Assembly (NCBI GenBank): GCA_029624765.1
Contig: JARSSO010000031.1
Location: forward strand, 23,054 to 87,053
Direction: 5' to 3'
Length of the DNA stretch: 64,000 nucleotides
DNA from: Candidatus Contendibacter sp.
GTDB lineage: Bacteria; Pseudomonadota; Gammaproteobacteria; Competibacterales; Competibacteraceae
The position numbers and the translations under genes are program-made. Numbering within the stretch: position 1 is the first letter of the stretch; every line of letters starts with the position of its first letter. The notes beneath the pieces were generated by a model, which was given only the letters and a program-made list of their open reading frames with translations, did not search any database and had not been told where the DNA came from. This document shows positions 1 through 9,243 of this stretch, in pieces.

Positions 1-232
1 CCGGATTCGGCGCCGGTTCGTCTGGTTTCGGGGTGTTGGATATCGTGGTCCAGTTCATGCCGGTCCTCGCGTTCGGATCGTCGTCGGGGAGTCCTATTGT
101 TGGGGAAAAACCGGATAATCGCCAAGCCCATCGCCGCCGGCCGAGCCACCGTGACCGAATCGCGCTACCATGGGACCGTTTCGATTCGATCCGCCGGCCG
201 GTCCCGACGGTTTTCCTTGCTTGGGAAGCATC

Positions 233-2926
233 ATGACCATTCGCAATCTTGAGTATCTGTTCAAGCCCCGCTCCATCGCCGTGATCGGTCGCGGCAAGGT
301 CGCCGGCGGTACCGACGCCACCGTGGAGTTCAATCTGATCGAGGGCGGCTTCAAGGGGCCGGTGATGCCGGTAAACCCGGATCAACAGTCCGTGTCCGGC
401 GTGCTGGCTTACCGGGACATCGCCAGCCTGCCGGTGACGCCGGACCTGGCGATTCTGACCACGCCGCTGGAAGAAGCTCCAACCCTGATCGGCGAGCTGG
501 GCGCGCGCGGAACCCGAGCCGCGCTGTTGCTTGGCCGGGACGTGTTGCAAGATCATAGCGGCGTCAAGCCGGCGTTGCTCAGCCCGGAGATGCTGGCCAA
601 ATATCCCGACGGCGGGGAGTTCCTGAAGCGGAGGATCCTGGAAGCCGCCAGACCCCATTTGCTACGCGTCATGGGGCCGGACCACCTCGGTTACGCGGTA
701 CCGTCGACGCACGTCAACGCCAGTCTGAACCCGACCCGGCCGCTGTCGGGCCACATCGCGTTGTTGTGTCAATCCGCCGCGATCATGCGCAGCGTCATCG
801 ACTGGGCCACTGGCCGCAATATCGGTTTCTCGCACGCCATCTCGGTGGGGGTGCGCTGGGACGTGGATTTCGGCGACCTGCTGGATTATCTGCTACGGGA
901 GAGCCAGGCCCGGGCTATCCTGATGTACATGGAGAACACCCGCAACCGCCGCAAGTTCGTCTCCGCCGCCCGCGCCGCCGCCCGGGTCAAGCCGGTGATC
1001 GTCCTCAAGCCGCGCGACTTCCGGGCCGGATCGGTCGAGGACGCGGTATACGACGCGGTGTTCCAGCGCGCCGGCATCCTGCGGGTGAACGACATCGAAC
1101 AATTGTTCGGCGCCGCCGAGACCCTCGCCACCACCAAGCCGGTCCACAGCGATCGACTGACGATCATCAGCAACAGCTACAGCCTGGCGTTGTTGACCAG
1201 CGACACCCTCCTGCGGCGCGGCGGCCATCTGGCCGAAATCAGCGCGGCGACCCGCGAGGAACTGGCGCGCGCCTGCCGGCCCGGCTATCCCATCGAAAAT
1301 CCGGTGGATCTGGGCGACATGGCCGGCCCCGAGGAGTACGGCAAGGCGCTGGACCTGCTGCTTCAGGAGCCGGGCGCCGATGGGGTGCTGGTGGTCCACG
1401 CCCCCGCCTCGGTCGACCGGTCGCTGGACTGCGCCCAGGCGGTGGTTGCGCGCGCCAGGAGTCGACGGATGGTGATGACCTGCTGGGTGGGCGAGTCGTC
1501 GGTGGAGGCGGCGCGCAATCGGTTCAAGGAGGCGCATATCCCGACCTATCGGGCGCCCGGCGAGGCGGTGGAGGCGTTCATGTGTCTAGCCCAGCACCGG
1601 CGCACCCAGGAATTGCTGATGGAAACGCCCCCCTCGATCCCGGAGCAATTTACCCCCGATATCGAGACCGCGCGCCGCATCATCCAGATTGCCCTGACCG
1701 CCGGCCGCCGCCGATTGAACGCCTACGAAACCGGCCAGGTGCTGAGCGCCTACCAGATTTCGACGGTGCCGCTCCATTTCGCCGCGACGCCGGAGGCGGC
1801 GTCCGAGATCGCCCTGGAATTGCGCGAGCCGGTGGCGCTCAAGATTCTCTCGCCCGACATCGTCAACAAGTCCGAAGTCGGCGGCGTGGCCTTCGGCCTG
1901 AAGAATCCGCTGGAGGTGCTGATAGCCGCCAACGGCATGCTGGAGCGGGTGCGCGAGCTTGCCTCCGAGGCGGTGATCGACGGCTTCGCGGTACAGCCGA
2001 TGCAGTCCCGGCACGGCGCTTACGAGTTGATGATCGGGGTGCGCACCGGCCAGCGGTTCGGGCCGATGATCTTTTTCGGCCAGGGCGGCACCGAGGCCGA
2101 GGTGATCGACGACATCGCCCATGCCCTGCCGCCGCTGAACATGCAACTGGCGCGCGATTTGATCTCGCGCACCCGGTTGTACCGCCAGCTCAGCACCAAT
2201 CGTGGCCGGCCGGTGGATTTGGACGACATTGCCCTGACCCTGATCAAGGTGTCGCAGATGGTGGTCGACCTGGCCGAGGTCGTCGAGATGGACATCAATC
2301 CCATCTGGGTCTATTCCAACAAACTGTTGGCGTTGGACGCCAACGTCCTGATCGAGCCCAGCACGATGTCGGCGGTGCGGCGACTGGCGATTTCCCCCTA
2401 TCCGAAGGAAATGGAACGGCGTTACGAATTGCCGGATGGCCGCGCCTTCCTGATCCGGCCGATCCTGCCCGAGGACGAGCCGGAACTGCGCCAATTGGTC
2501 AAGCGCTTGCCTTCGGAGGACGTGCGGATGCGATTTTTCCAGCCATTGCGCGAATTGCCGCACGAAATGGCGGCGCGGCTGACCCAGCTTGATTACGAGC
2601 GGGAAATGGCGTTCATCGTCACCGAGCTTGACTGTCTGCCCGGCAAGGGGGCGATTTGGGGGGTAGTGCGTTGCAATGCCGACCCCGACCTGGAAAAAGC
2701 CGAATACTCGATCCTGGTGGATCGGCGCATGACCGGTCTTGGTCTGGGGCCGATGCTGATGCGCTATATCATCGACTACGCCCGAAGTCGTGGCGTCAAG
2801 GAGCTGTACGGCGAGGTGTTGCGCGAGAACGAGTCGATGCTGCGGCTCAACCGCGCCCTCAATTTCAAGATTCACGCCACCCAGGACGACCCTGGCGTGT
2901 TGCACGTGAGTCTGCCGCTGAGTTGA
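233..2926 (+). CDS. patZ: Protein lysine acetyltransferase of the Pat/PatZ type (ADP-forming acyl-CoA synthetase-like + GNAT)
   Basis: 897 residues, close to the usual size of about 890 for YfiQ/PatZ. The N-terminus (MTIRNLEYLFKPRSIAVIGR) opens a CoA-binding Rossmann domain. A succinyl-CoA-ligase-like region follows, then an ATP-grasp-like segment (VALKILSPDIVNKSEVGGV, about residues 540-560), and a C-terminal GNAT domain (about 730-890) with the acetyl-CoA loop region RRMTGLGLGPMLM. In the family this enzyme acetylates lysines of metabolic enzymes such as acetyl-CoA synthetase; the acyl-CoA-synthetase half is usually catalytically inactive and regulatory. I chose the ATG at 233 because homologues begin there; an upstream in-frame ATG at 170 would add a 21-residue low-complexity lead. 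mobA follows closely. The family call is firm; the substrates are inferred. Confidence 0.9.
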   Translation: MTIRNLEYLFKPRSIAVIGRGKVAGGTDATVEFNLIEGGFKGPVMPVNPDQQSVSGVLAYRDIASLPVTPDLAILTTPLEEAPTLIGELGARGTRAALLLGRDVLQDHSGVKPALLSPEMLAKYPDGGEFLKRRILEAARPHLLRVMGPDHLGYAVPSTHVNASLNPTRPLSGHIALLCQSAAIMRSVIDWATGRNIGFSHAISVGVRWDVDFGDLLDYLLRESQARAILMYMENTRNRRKFVSAARAAARVKPVIVLKPRDFRAGSVEDAVYDAVFQRAGILRVNDIEQLFGAAETLATTKPVHSDRLTIISNSYSLALLTSDTLLRRGGHLAEISAATREELARACRPGYPIENPVDLGDMAGPEEYGKALDLLLQEPGADGVLVVHAPASVDRSLDCAQAVVARARSRRMVMTCWVGESSVEAARNRFKEAHIPTYRAPGEAVEAFMCLAQHRRTQELLMETPPSIPEQFTPDIETARRIIQIALTAGRRRLNAYETGQVLSAYQISTVPLHFAATPEAASEIALELREPVALKILSPDIVNKSEVGGVAFGLKNPLEVLIAANGMLERVRELASEAVIDGFAVQPMQSRHGAYELMIGVRTGQRFGPMIFFGQGGTEAEVIDDIAHALPPLNMQLARDLISRTRLYRQLSTNRGRPVDLDDIALTLIKVSQMVVDLAEVVEMDINPIWVYSNKLLALDANVLIEPSTMSAVRRLAISPYPKEMERRYELPDGRAFLIRPILPEDEPELRQLVKRLPSEDVRMRFFQPLRELPHEMAARLTQLDYEREMAFIVTELDCLPGKGAIWGVVRCNADPDLEKAEYSILVDRRMTGLGLGPMLMRYIIDYARSRGVKELYGEVLRENESMLRLNRALNFKIHATQDDPGVLHVSLPLS

Positions 2927-2954
2927 AAGGCTGAACGGCGTGGCCTCGGGTGGG

Positions 2955-3572
2955 ATGGCTGATCCACGGGTTCTGGTGACCGGCGTCCTGCTGGCGGGCG
3001 GTCGCGCCGAGCGCATGGACGGGCGCGACAAGGGGCTGTTGCCGCTGGCCGGCGAGCCATTGATCGTCCACGGCGTGCGCCGGCTGAAGCCCCAGGTCGC
3101 GGAGTTGCTGATCAGTGCCAACCGCCATGGAGAAATTTACCAGCGGTTCGGCTGCCGGGTGGTTGGCGATAGCGTGAACGAGCGGTTTCGCGGGCCGCTG
3201 GCGGGGATGCTGGCGGCGCTGCGCGCGGCGACGACGCCCTGGGTACTGACCGCCCCCTGCGATTCGCCGCTGTTGCCACCGGACTACGCCGCGCGCATGC
3301 TGGCGGCGTTGGCGGAAGGCCAGTCGGCGGCTGGCGTGATGGACGACGCAGGGCGTTGGCAGCCGGTGTTCGTTCTGTTGTCGGTGGATTTGCGGGTTGA
3401 CCTGACCGCCTGGCTGGCGGCGGGGGAAGGCGGCGCGGAGCGCTGGCTGCGACGGCATCGGCCGGTCCCGGTGAAATTTCCCGACTGGCCGGGGCTGTGG
3501 CGCAACGTCAACACTCCCGAGGAACTGGCCCGGCTGGAGGCGGAATGGCCGGGTCTGGACAGCGCGACATGA
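2955..3572 (+). CDS. mobA: Molybdenum cofactor guanylyltransferase MobA
   Basis: 205 residues. MobA transfers GMP from GTP to molybdopterin cofactor to give the guanine dinucleotide form used by DMSO-reductase-family enzymes, in the cytoplasm. The sequence shows the nucleotidyltransferase signature LLAGGRAERMDGRDKGLLPL near the N-terminus, the LAGMLAALRA segment and the metal-binding TAPCDSPLLP stretch. The ATG at 2955 gives the standard start; a GTG at 2940 is possible and would add five residues. The gene follows patZ by about 28 bp and is followed after 15 bp by a DUF721 gene with a strong GGAGG site, so the three may be co-transcribed. No other molybdopterin gene is in the window. Confidence 0.92.
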   Translation: MADPRVLVTGVLLAGGRAERMDGRDKGLLPLAGEPLIVHGVRRLKPQVAELLISANRHGEIYQRFGCRVVGDSVNERFRGPLAGMLAALRAATTPWVLTAPCDSPLLPPDYAARMLAALAEGQSAAGVMDDAGRWQPVFVLLSVDLRVDLTAWLAAGEGGAERWLRRHRPVPVKFPDWPGLWRNVNTPEELARLEAEWPGLDSAT

Positions 3573-3587
3573 ACGGAGGAAACCATC

Positions 3588-4283
3588 ATGGCTGACGCCG
3601 ATGCCCGCGCGGCGGCCCGTCGCCATACCGCGTGTCTGTTGAAGATGTTGCGCGGTTACGGCCCAAGAGCCGAATCGGAATCGGATCCGGTCGCCAGATT
3701 GCCGGTCGCCGCGGCGCGGCCGGCCACGGTTGCCGAGGCGGTGCCCGCCTATGTTCGGTTGCTGGATGCAGCTTCGCCGCCGCCCTTGCCGGCGGCCCAG
3801 GTTCCACCGCCCGACGCGCCGCCTCCGCGCGAAGCGAACCCAATTCCGACGGTGGGCGAGATTTTGCGCCGTCCACGTGGCAAGCTGGGGCAGCTCATGG
3901 CGCAGGCCGACCGGCTGATCCAGCTCAGTCGGATTTTTTACGCCTATCTGCCGCCGTATCTGCGCGATCATGCCGTGTTGATCCGGCTCGATCCAGAGAG
4001 TTGGGAGGTGCGGGCCGATTCGGCGGCCTGGGCCACCCGGCTGCGCTATGTCCTGCCTTCCATTCGTCAGGCGTTGGGTCAGCAGCTTGACATGACGCTA
4101 CCCAAGCCGCGAATTCGCGTGGCGCCCGTGGCGGTTCCTCCCCAGTCCCAGCGTCGGCGATTGACGCTAACCCGGCGCAATGCCGCGCTGCTGGAAGCCA
4201 CCGCCCGCGGGCTGACCGACCCGCGACTGGGCGCGGCCTTGCGTCGGCTGGCGGCCCATGGCCGGCCAGGAACAAAAACCTGA
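3588..4283 (+). CDS. DUF721 (DciA-like) domain protein
   Basis: 231 residues, preceded by a clear GGAGG ribosome site. The N-terminal 85 residues are alanine/proline rich and probably flexible. Residues about 85-190 carry the DUF721 pattern: a helical segment (LGQLMAQADRLIQLSRIF), a short strand and the SAAWATRLRYVLPSIRQALG block typical of the fold. DUF721 includes DciA, the ancestral replicative-helicase loader of bacteria lacking DnaC, but many members are uncharacterised and here the domain sits in an unusual, C-terminally extended context. The last 26 bases overlap the longest possible recC reading frame. I would not transfer the helicase-loader function without a check. Confidence 0.65.
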   Translation: MADADARAAARRHTACLLKMLRGYGPRAESESDPVARLPVAAARPATVAEAVPAYVRLLDAASPPPLPAAQVPPPDAPPPREANPIPTVGEILRRPRGKLGQLMAQADRLIQLSRIFYAYLPPYLRDHAVLIRLDPESWEVRADSAAWATRLRYVLPSIRQALGQQLDMTLPKPRIRVAPVAVPPQSQRRRLTLTRRNAALLEATARGLTDPRLGAALRRLAAHGRPGTKT

Positions 4284-4299
4284 CCCATCGCGGTGCGCC

Positions 4300-7200
4300 A
4301 TGGCCTTTTACAGCTACCAGAGCAATCGGCTTGAAATTCTGGCTGACCAACTGGCCGAACTGCTGCGCCAGCCCTTGCGGTCGCCGCTGGCGGGCGAGGG
4401 GGTGGTCGCCTCGGGCAGCGGCCTGGCGCGCTGGTTGATGCTGCGGCTGGCCGGGCGGCTGGGGGTCTGCGCCAATTTGAACGTCCAGTTGCCGGCGACG
4501 TTTCTATGGACGATGGCGCGGGTGGTGTTGCGCCAGTTGCCGGCGACGTCCCGTTTCGACCGACCGGTATTGCGCTGGCGGCTGATGGCGCTGTTGCGGG
4601 ATTTGGAGGAAACGCCGCGCCTCGCGCCGGTGCGGGCCTATCTGGGCGACGGGCGCGACCAATTCCGCCGCTACGAACTGGCTGGCCGGATCGCCGACTG
4701 TTTCGACCAGTATCTGGTCTACCGGCCGGATTGGATCAATCGCTGGGAGACCGGCGAGGAGGATCACTGGCAGGCGGAATTGTGGCGGCGGCTGGCGCGC
4801 GACGGCGAGGCGCATCGCGCGCGGGTGCAGGCGCAATTCCACGCGCGCCTGGCCAGCGGCGATTTCGACCGCCGCCGACTGCCGGAACGGGTCAGCGTCA
4901 TCGGCGTGTCCGCCCTGCCGCCGCTGGATGTGGAGTTATTGGCGGCGCTGGCGCGGCACATCGATATCCACCTGTTCCTGCTCAATCCCTGCCAGGAATA
5001 TTGGGGCGACATCCAGGCCGAACGCGATCTGGCCCGTCTGGGCGAGGAGGTCGATCCCGACGAGGCGTATTTGACGGTCGGCCATCCGCTGCTGGCCTCG
5101 CTGGGCAAGCAGGGCCGGGATTTCATCGATTTGTTGCAAGCGTATCCCCGGATCGAGTGGGACGGCTTCGTCGAGCCGGAAGGGGACGATCTGCTGCACC
5201 GGTTGCAGGCCGACATCCTGCATTTGCGGGAGCGGGGTGGCGACGAGCATCCGCCGCTGCCGCTGCGGCCCGCCGACCGTTCGCTCCAGATTCACGCCTG
5301 CCACGGCCCGATGCGCGAGGTCGAAGTGTTGCACGACCAGTTGTTGGCCCTGTTCGCGGCGGACCCGGCGTTACGGCCCGCCGATGTGATCGTGATGACC
5401 CCCGACATCGCCCGCTACGGGCCGTTGATCGAGGCGGTGTTCGCCAGCGCGCCGCCCGAGCGACGGATTCCGTTCAGCATCGCCGACCGGGGAACACTTG
5501 CCGAGGAGCCGCTGGTCGAAGGGTTGTTCGCGCTGCTGGAGTCGGGGGGTGGCCGGTTTGACGCCAGCCAGGTTTTAAGTCTGCTGGAATTGCCGGCGGT
5601 GCGGCGGCGATTTGGGTTGGACGAGGCCGACTTGACCCAAATTCGCCGCTGGACCCGGGACGCCGGCATTCGCTGGGGCCTTGACGCCGGGACCAAGGCC
5701 CTCTGGGAGTTGCCGGCCACCGCCGAGCATACCTGGCGGATGGGGTTGGACCGGCTGCTGCTCGGCTATGCGCTGCCGGGGCGCGGGCGGGATTTGTACG
5801 CCGGCATTTTGCCCCACGACGAGGTGGAAGGCGGCGAAGCGCGGGCGCTGGGCCAGTGGCGGACCTTCGTCGAGGTGCTGTTCGGGCTGGATATCCAATT
5901 GCGGGAATCCCGGTCGCTGGCGGCCTGGGTGGAGAGCCTGCACGCGGTGCTGGACCGGTTTTTCGCGCCCCGCGACCGCGAGGAGAACGAAATCCAGCGG
6001 ATTCGCGCCGCGTTGGAGACGTTGCGCGCCCAGGCCGAACTGGCGGATTTTACCGAACCGGTGGGGTTGGCGGTGGCGATGTCAGCCCTGCGCACCGAAT
6101 TGAACGCCGCCGAAAGTCCGGCGGGACGGTTTTTGAGCGGCGGCGTGACCTGCTGCGCCCTGGTGCCGATGCGCAGCATTCCATTCGCGGTGGTGGCCGT
6201 GCTCGGGCTGAACGACGATGCCTATCCGCGCCCGCACCGGCCCATCGATTTCGACCGGATGGCGACCCGGTTCCGCCGCGGCGACCGCGCCCGCCGTCAC
6301 GACGACCGCTATCTGTTCCTGGAAACCCTGCTGTCGGCCCGGCGTTGCCTGTACCTCAGCTATGTCGGTCAAAGCATCCGCGACAACACGCCGTTGCCGC
6401 CGTCGGTGCTGGTCAGCGAGTTGCTGGACACGGTGGATCGGAGTTTCCAACGCCCGGACGGCGGCCGGCCCCGCGAGCAACTGGTGACGCGCCATCCGTT
6501 GCAACCGTTCAGCCGCCAATATTTCGGCGGCGACGACCGCCTGTTCAGCTACGCGCGGGAATTGACCGAGGCCAGCCGCCGGGCCGGACGGGGCGAGCGG
6601 AACCCCGCGCCGTTGCTGACCACCGAATTGCCAGAGCCGGAACCGGCTTTGCGACGGGTGACGCTGGACGGTCTGGTGGGATTCTTTCGCAATCCGGCTC
6701 GGTGGTTGCTGCGGGAGCGGCTTGGGGTCCGGCCCGGTGAAGACGAGGAGGCGTTGGAGACCCGCGAGCCGTTCGTACTGGACGGATTGGCGAATCATCA
6801 ATTGCTTGGGCGAATGCTGGAACTGCATCGCGAGGGGCGAACGACGGCCGAGATGCAAGCGGTGGCGCGAGGGAGCGGGGCGCTCCCGCACGGTCAGGTC
6901 GGCGACTGCGTGTTCGGCCAGGCCCAGGAGAGGGTCACGCGATTCGCGGGGCGCCTGGGGCGGGTGTTGCCGCGCCGGGCGCCGGAGCCGGTGGATCTGG
7001 AACTGAAGCTGGATGGGTTTGAATTGAGCGGACGGCTGACCGGGGTGACGCCGGCCGGCCGGGTGGGCTACCGGCTGGCGTCGATCAAGGCCAACGATTA
7101 TCTGAATCTGTGGCTGCATCACCTGGCGCTGAACGTCGCGGCCCCGGCGGGAACGACGCTGCAAAGTCGCTGGGTGGCGGAGGACAGGGAAATCGTGCTG

Positions 7201-7536
7201 GAGCCGGTCGAGGATGCCGCCGCCCATTTACTGGAACTGCTGGAGTGGTACTGGCGGGGAACGCGGCGGTTGCTGCATTTTTTCCCCAGGAGCGCGCTGG
7301 CCTATGTCGAAACGCTCGACAAGGACAAGAATCAGGATACCGATAAAGCCTTGCGGGCGGCGCGGCGACAATGGGAAGGCGACGATTTCCAGCAGGGCGC
7401 CTCGGAACGGGAAAACGTCTACTACCAGTTGGCGTTCCGGGATACCGATCCGCTGGACGCGGAATTCGAGGCGGTGGCGGTGGCGGTGTTCGGTCCGCTG
7501 TTCGCGCGGATTCGGCAACCGGCGCGGGAAGGGTAG
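4300..7536 (+). CDS. recC: Exodeoxyribonuclease V gamma subunit RecC
   Basis: 1078 residues (E. coli RecC is about 1120). RecC is the non-catalytic subunit of the RecBCD helicase-nuclease; it splits the DNA strands and recognises Chi. The start YSYQSNRLEILADQLAELL matches the typical RecC opening, and the helicase-like fold without Walker motifs continues through SFRQYFGGDDRLFSY-like segments (SRQYFGGDDRLFSYARELT near residue 750). The ATG at 4300 gives the family start; an ATG at 4258 overlaps the previous gene and adds 14 residues. Oddly, the next gene is convergent and unrelated: recB and recD, which normally follow recC, are not in the window. Confidence 0.93.
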   Translation: MAFYSYQSNRLEILADQLAELLRQPLRSPLAGEGVVASGSGLARWLMLRLAGRLGVCANLNVQLPATFLWTMARVVLRQLPATSRFDRPVLRWRLMALLRDLEETPRLAPVRAYLGDGRDQFRRYELAGRIADCFDQYLVYRPDWINRWETGEEDHWQAELWRRLARDGEAHRARVQAQFHARLASGDFDRRRLPERVSVIGVSALPPLDVELLAALARHIDIHLFLLNPCQEYWGDIQAERDLARLGEEVDPDEAYLTVGHPLLASLGKQGRDFIDLLQAYPRIEWDGFVEPEGDDLLHRLQADILHLRERGGDEHPPLPLRPADRSLQIHACHGPMREVEVLHDQLLALFAADPALRPADVIVMTPDIARYGPLIEAVFASAPPERRIPFSIADRGTLAEEPLVEGLFALLESGGGRFDASQVLSLLELPAVRRRFGLDEADLTQIRRWTRDAGIRWGLDAGTKALWELPATAEHTWRMGLDRLLLGYALPGRGRDLYAGILPHDEVEGGEARALGQWRTFVEVLFGLDIQLRESRSLAAWVESLHAVLDRFFAPRDREENEIQRIRAALETLRAQAELADFTEPVGLAVAMSALRTELNAAESPAGRFLSGGVTCCALVPMRSIPFAVVAVLGLNDDAYPRPHRPIDFDRMATRFRRGDRARRHDDRYLFLETLLSARRCLYLSYVGQSIRDNTPLPPSVLVSELLDTVDRSFQRPDGGRPREQLVTRHPLQPFSRQYFGGDDRLFSYARELTEASRRAGRGERNPAPLLTTELPEPEPALRRVTLDGLVGFFRNPARWLLRERLGVRPGEDEEALETREPFVLDGLANHQLLGRMLELHREGRTTAEMQAVARGSGALPHGQVGDCVFGQAQERVTRFAGRLGRVLPRRAPEPVDLELKLDGFELSGRLTGVTPAGRVGYRLASIKANDYLNLWLHHLALNVAAPAGTTLQSRWVAEDREIVLEPVEDAAAHLLELLEWYWRGTRRLLHFFPRSALAYVETLDKDKNQDTDKALRAARRQWEGDDFQQGASERENVYYQLAFRDTDPLDAEFEAVAVAVFGPLFARIRQPAREG

Positions 7537-7560
7537 CGCTTTATCCTCTTCCACCCCGGT

Positions 7561-8208
7561 CTAGCGAGGGGAAAGGGACCCCGCGGGCGACTGCCGCAGC
7601 CGCCGCAAGTCGGCGGGCGTGTCCACGTCCCAGCCGGGCGCCAACTCGGCCCAGGTTATTCCGGCTCCCCGAAGCCGCCGACGGGTGGCCGCCAGCACCG
7701 TCGGCGCGCTCCAGGCGATGCCCCGGAACAGGGTTGGACAAGACCGATTCAGGCCGATCAACACGTAGCCGCCATCCGCCGCCGGTCCCAGCACCGCTTC
7801 ATGGCCAGCGGCCAGCAGACCGAAGGTGGCGCGCAACTCCGCTTCCCCCAGCGACGCGCAATCGCCGCCGATCAATACCGCCGGGTGGCCAGCGGCCAGG
7901 GTCCGGTTCAGGGCGTGGCTCATCCGCTGGCCGAGATCACCCGCGCATTGCCGGCGCAACCGCGCGCCGTACTCCCGCCGGCAGGCGACGAAAAAGCCGT
8001 GCCGCGCGTCCGGCGCGCACCACAGTTCAAGGGGGCACAGCCGGGCGGCGTGGGCGATGCGCAGGGTCCGACGCAGCAGTTGTCGATACAGCATCGCCGC
8101 GCCGCGCGTTCCCAGCCGTCCCGCCAGCCGGGTTTTCACCCGACCAGGGACGGGAGCCTTGGCGAAGACGAGCAGCCGGGCGTTGGGAAAGGGGTAGGGG
8201 ATGTTCAC
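7561..8208 (-). CDS. TIGR04282-type glycosyltransferase (DUF2064)
   Basis: 215 residues. The sequence has the nucleotidyltransferase-like opening LLVFAKAPVPGRVKTRLAG, then VLIGGDCASLGEAELRA and LGPAADGGYVLIGLNR, all typical of DUF2064/TIGR04282, a family annotated by context as arsenosugar-biosynthesis glycosyltransferases. The start is a GTG at 8208 that overlaps the stop of the upstream gene as GTGA, which implies translational coupling; longer frames would run through that gene. The partner is a TIGR04283 family-2 glycosyltransferase. No arsenic methyltransferase or radical SAM ArsS gene is beside the pair, so the arsenosugar role is unproven here. Confidence 0.85.
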   Translation of the reverse strand: MNIPYPFPNARLLVFAKAPVPGRVKTRLAGRLGTRGAAMLYRQLLRRTLRIAHAARLCPLELWCAPDARHGFFVACRREYGARLRRQCAGDLGQRMSHALNRTLAAGHPAVLIGGDCASLGEAELRATFGLLAAGHEAVLGPAADGGYVLIGLNRSCPTLFRGIAWSAPTVLAATRRRLRGAGITWAELAPGWDVDTPADLRRLRQSPAGSLSPR

Positions 8209-8888
8209 GGGCGGTAGTAAATCCGGGCCAGCCGGTCGGGATCGGCGCCGAGGAAATACGCCAACCGCAGCCGCCACATCAGCAGGATCGTGCGCGGGAT
8301 GCCGTCACGCTCCCAGCGCCGGCTGGAGGTGGTCAGTCGCTGGCGCAGGCAGACGGGCCGGCTTTGGCATTTCAGCAAGCGGCTCAGGGCGATGTCCTCC
8401 ATCAACGCGATGGGGGGATAGCCGCCGACCCGCTCGAACGCCTCCCGGCGCACGAAGATGCCCTGATCGCCGGTGGCGATGCCGGTCAGACGGGAACGGG
8501 CGTTCATCAAGGTTTCCACTACCCGCAGCAACGGATGGCGACCGGACAGGCGCACGTCGAACCGGCCCCACGGTCGGCCCGGTCGAGCCAGGGCCGCGTG
8601 GATGCGGCTGGCCGCATCCGGCGGTGGCAGGCTGTCGGCGTGCAGAAACCAGAGAATGTCGCTGCTGGTCTGCCCCGCGCCGGCGTTCATTTGCGCCGCC
8701 CGGCCCCTGGGTCCGAGGATGACTCGATCCGCCAGCGGTTCGGCCAGGTCCACGGTTCGGTCGCCGCTGCCGCCGTCCACCACGATCAGCTCGCAACCCT
8801 GTTCGCGCAGCGGTTGCAGGAAGGTCAAGCAGGCGGCGATTTGCGCCTCTTCGTTCAGGACGGGCAGGATGATGGCGATGCGGGACAT
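8205..8888 (-). CDS. TIGR04283-type family 2 glycosyltransferase
   Basis: 227 residues. A GT-A fold opens with IAIILPVLNEEAQIAACL, followed by LIVVDGGSGDRTVDLAE (the nucleotide-binding DGGSxD segment), the metal-site region DILWFLHADSLPPPDAA, and VGGYPPIALMEDIALSRLL near the C-terminus. This pattern is that of TIGR04283 glycosyltransferases, which travel with TIGR04282 proteins as here. It is the first gene of a two-gene unit; its TGA overlaps the GTG of the next gene. The natural acceptor is unknown. Confidence 0.86.
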   Translation of the reverse strand: MSRIAIILPVLNEEAQIAACLTFLQPLREQGCELIVVDGGSGDRTVDLAEPLADRVILGPRGRAAQMNAGAGQTSSDILWFLHADSLPPPDAASRIHAALARPGRPWGRFDVRLSGRHPLLRVVETLMNARSRLTGIATGDQGIFVRREAFERVGGYPPIALMEDIALSRLLKCQSRPVCLRQRLTTSSRRWERDGIPRTILLMWRLRLAYFLGADPDRLARIYYRP

Positions 8889-8958
8889 GATCTTTCGGGT
8901 ACGGAGGTCTAGCCAATGACCGGCGAAGATTGTAGTATTCGCATCCTCATTTCGTCAT

Positions 8959-9034
<76 letters not shown>

Positions 9035-9067
9035 GATTCTAGATTCACCCTGTTTCATCCGGTTCCC

Positions 9068-9105
9068 AAACCCCGCTAGGCATCAAGGCTTAGCGGGGTT
9101 TTGTT
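9068..9105 (+). terminator. Rho-independent terminator of tRNA-Ala
   Basis: Inverted repeat AAACCCCGCTA (9068-9078) and TAGCGGGGTTT (9091-9101), with an 11-bp perfect stem and a 12-base loop, followed by a T-rich run. It ends the tRNA transcript. Confidence 0.88.
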
Positions 9106-9243
9106 GTTTCACGCGGGCGCAAGCGATATCGTCATCATGCCTTCTTGATGCGCCATGGTCACGGGCGCAAACTCAGTTGTGAATGCTCAAATCGCGAAGC
9201 CAACAATCGTGCCACAACACCGCCCAACTTAACCGAGGCCATC

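Noticed and set aside
33..354. Two short overlapping frames at the window start
   Set aside because: No motif or ribosome site, low-complexity Arg/Pro content; treated as non-coding upstream sequence of patZ.
1586..3121. 511-codon minus frame opposite patZ and mobA
   Set aside because: High-GC antisense shadow with no motif; the opposite strand holds two well-supported genes.
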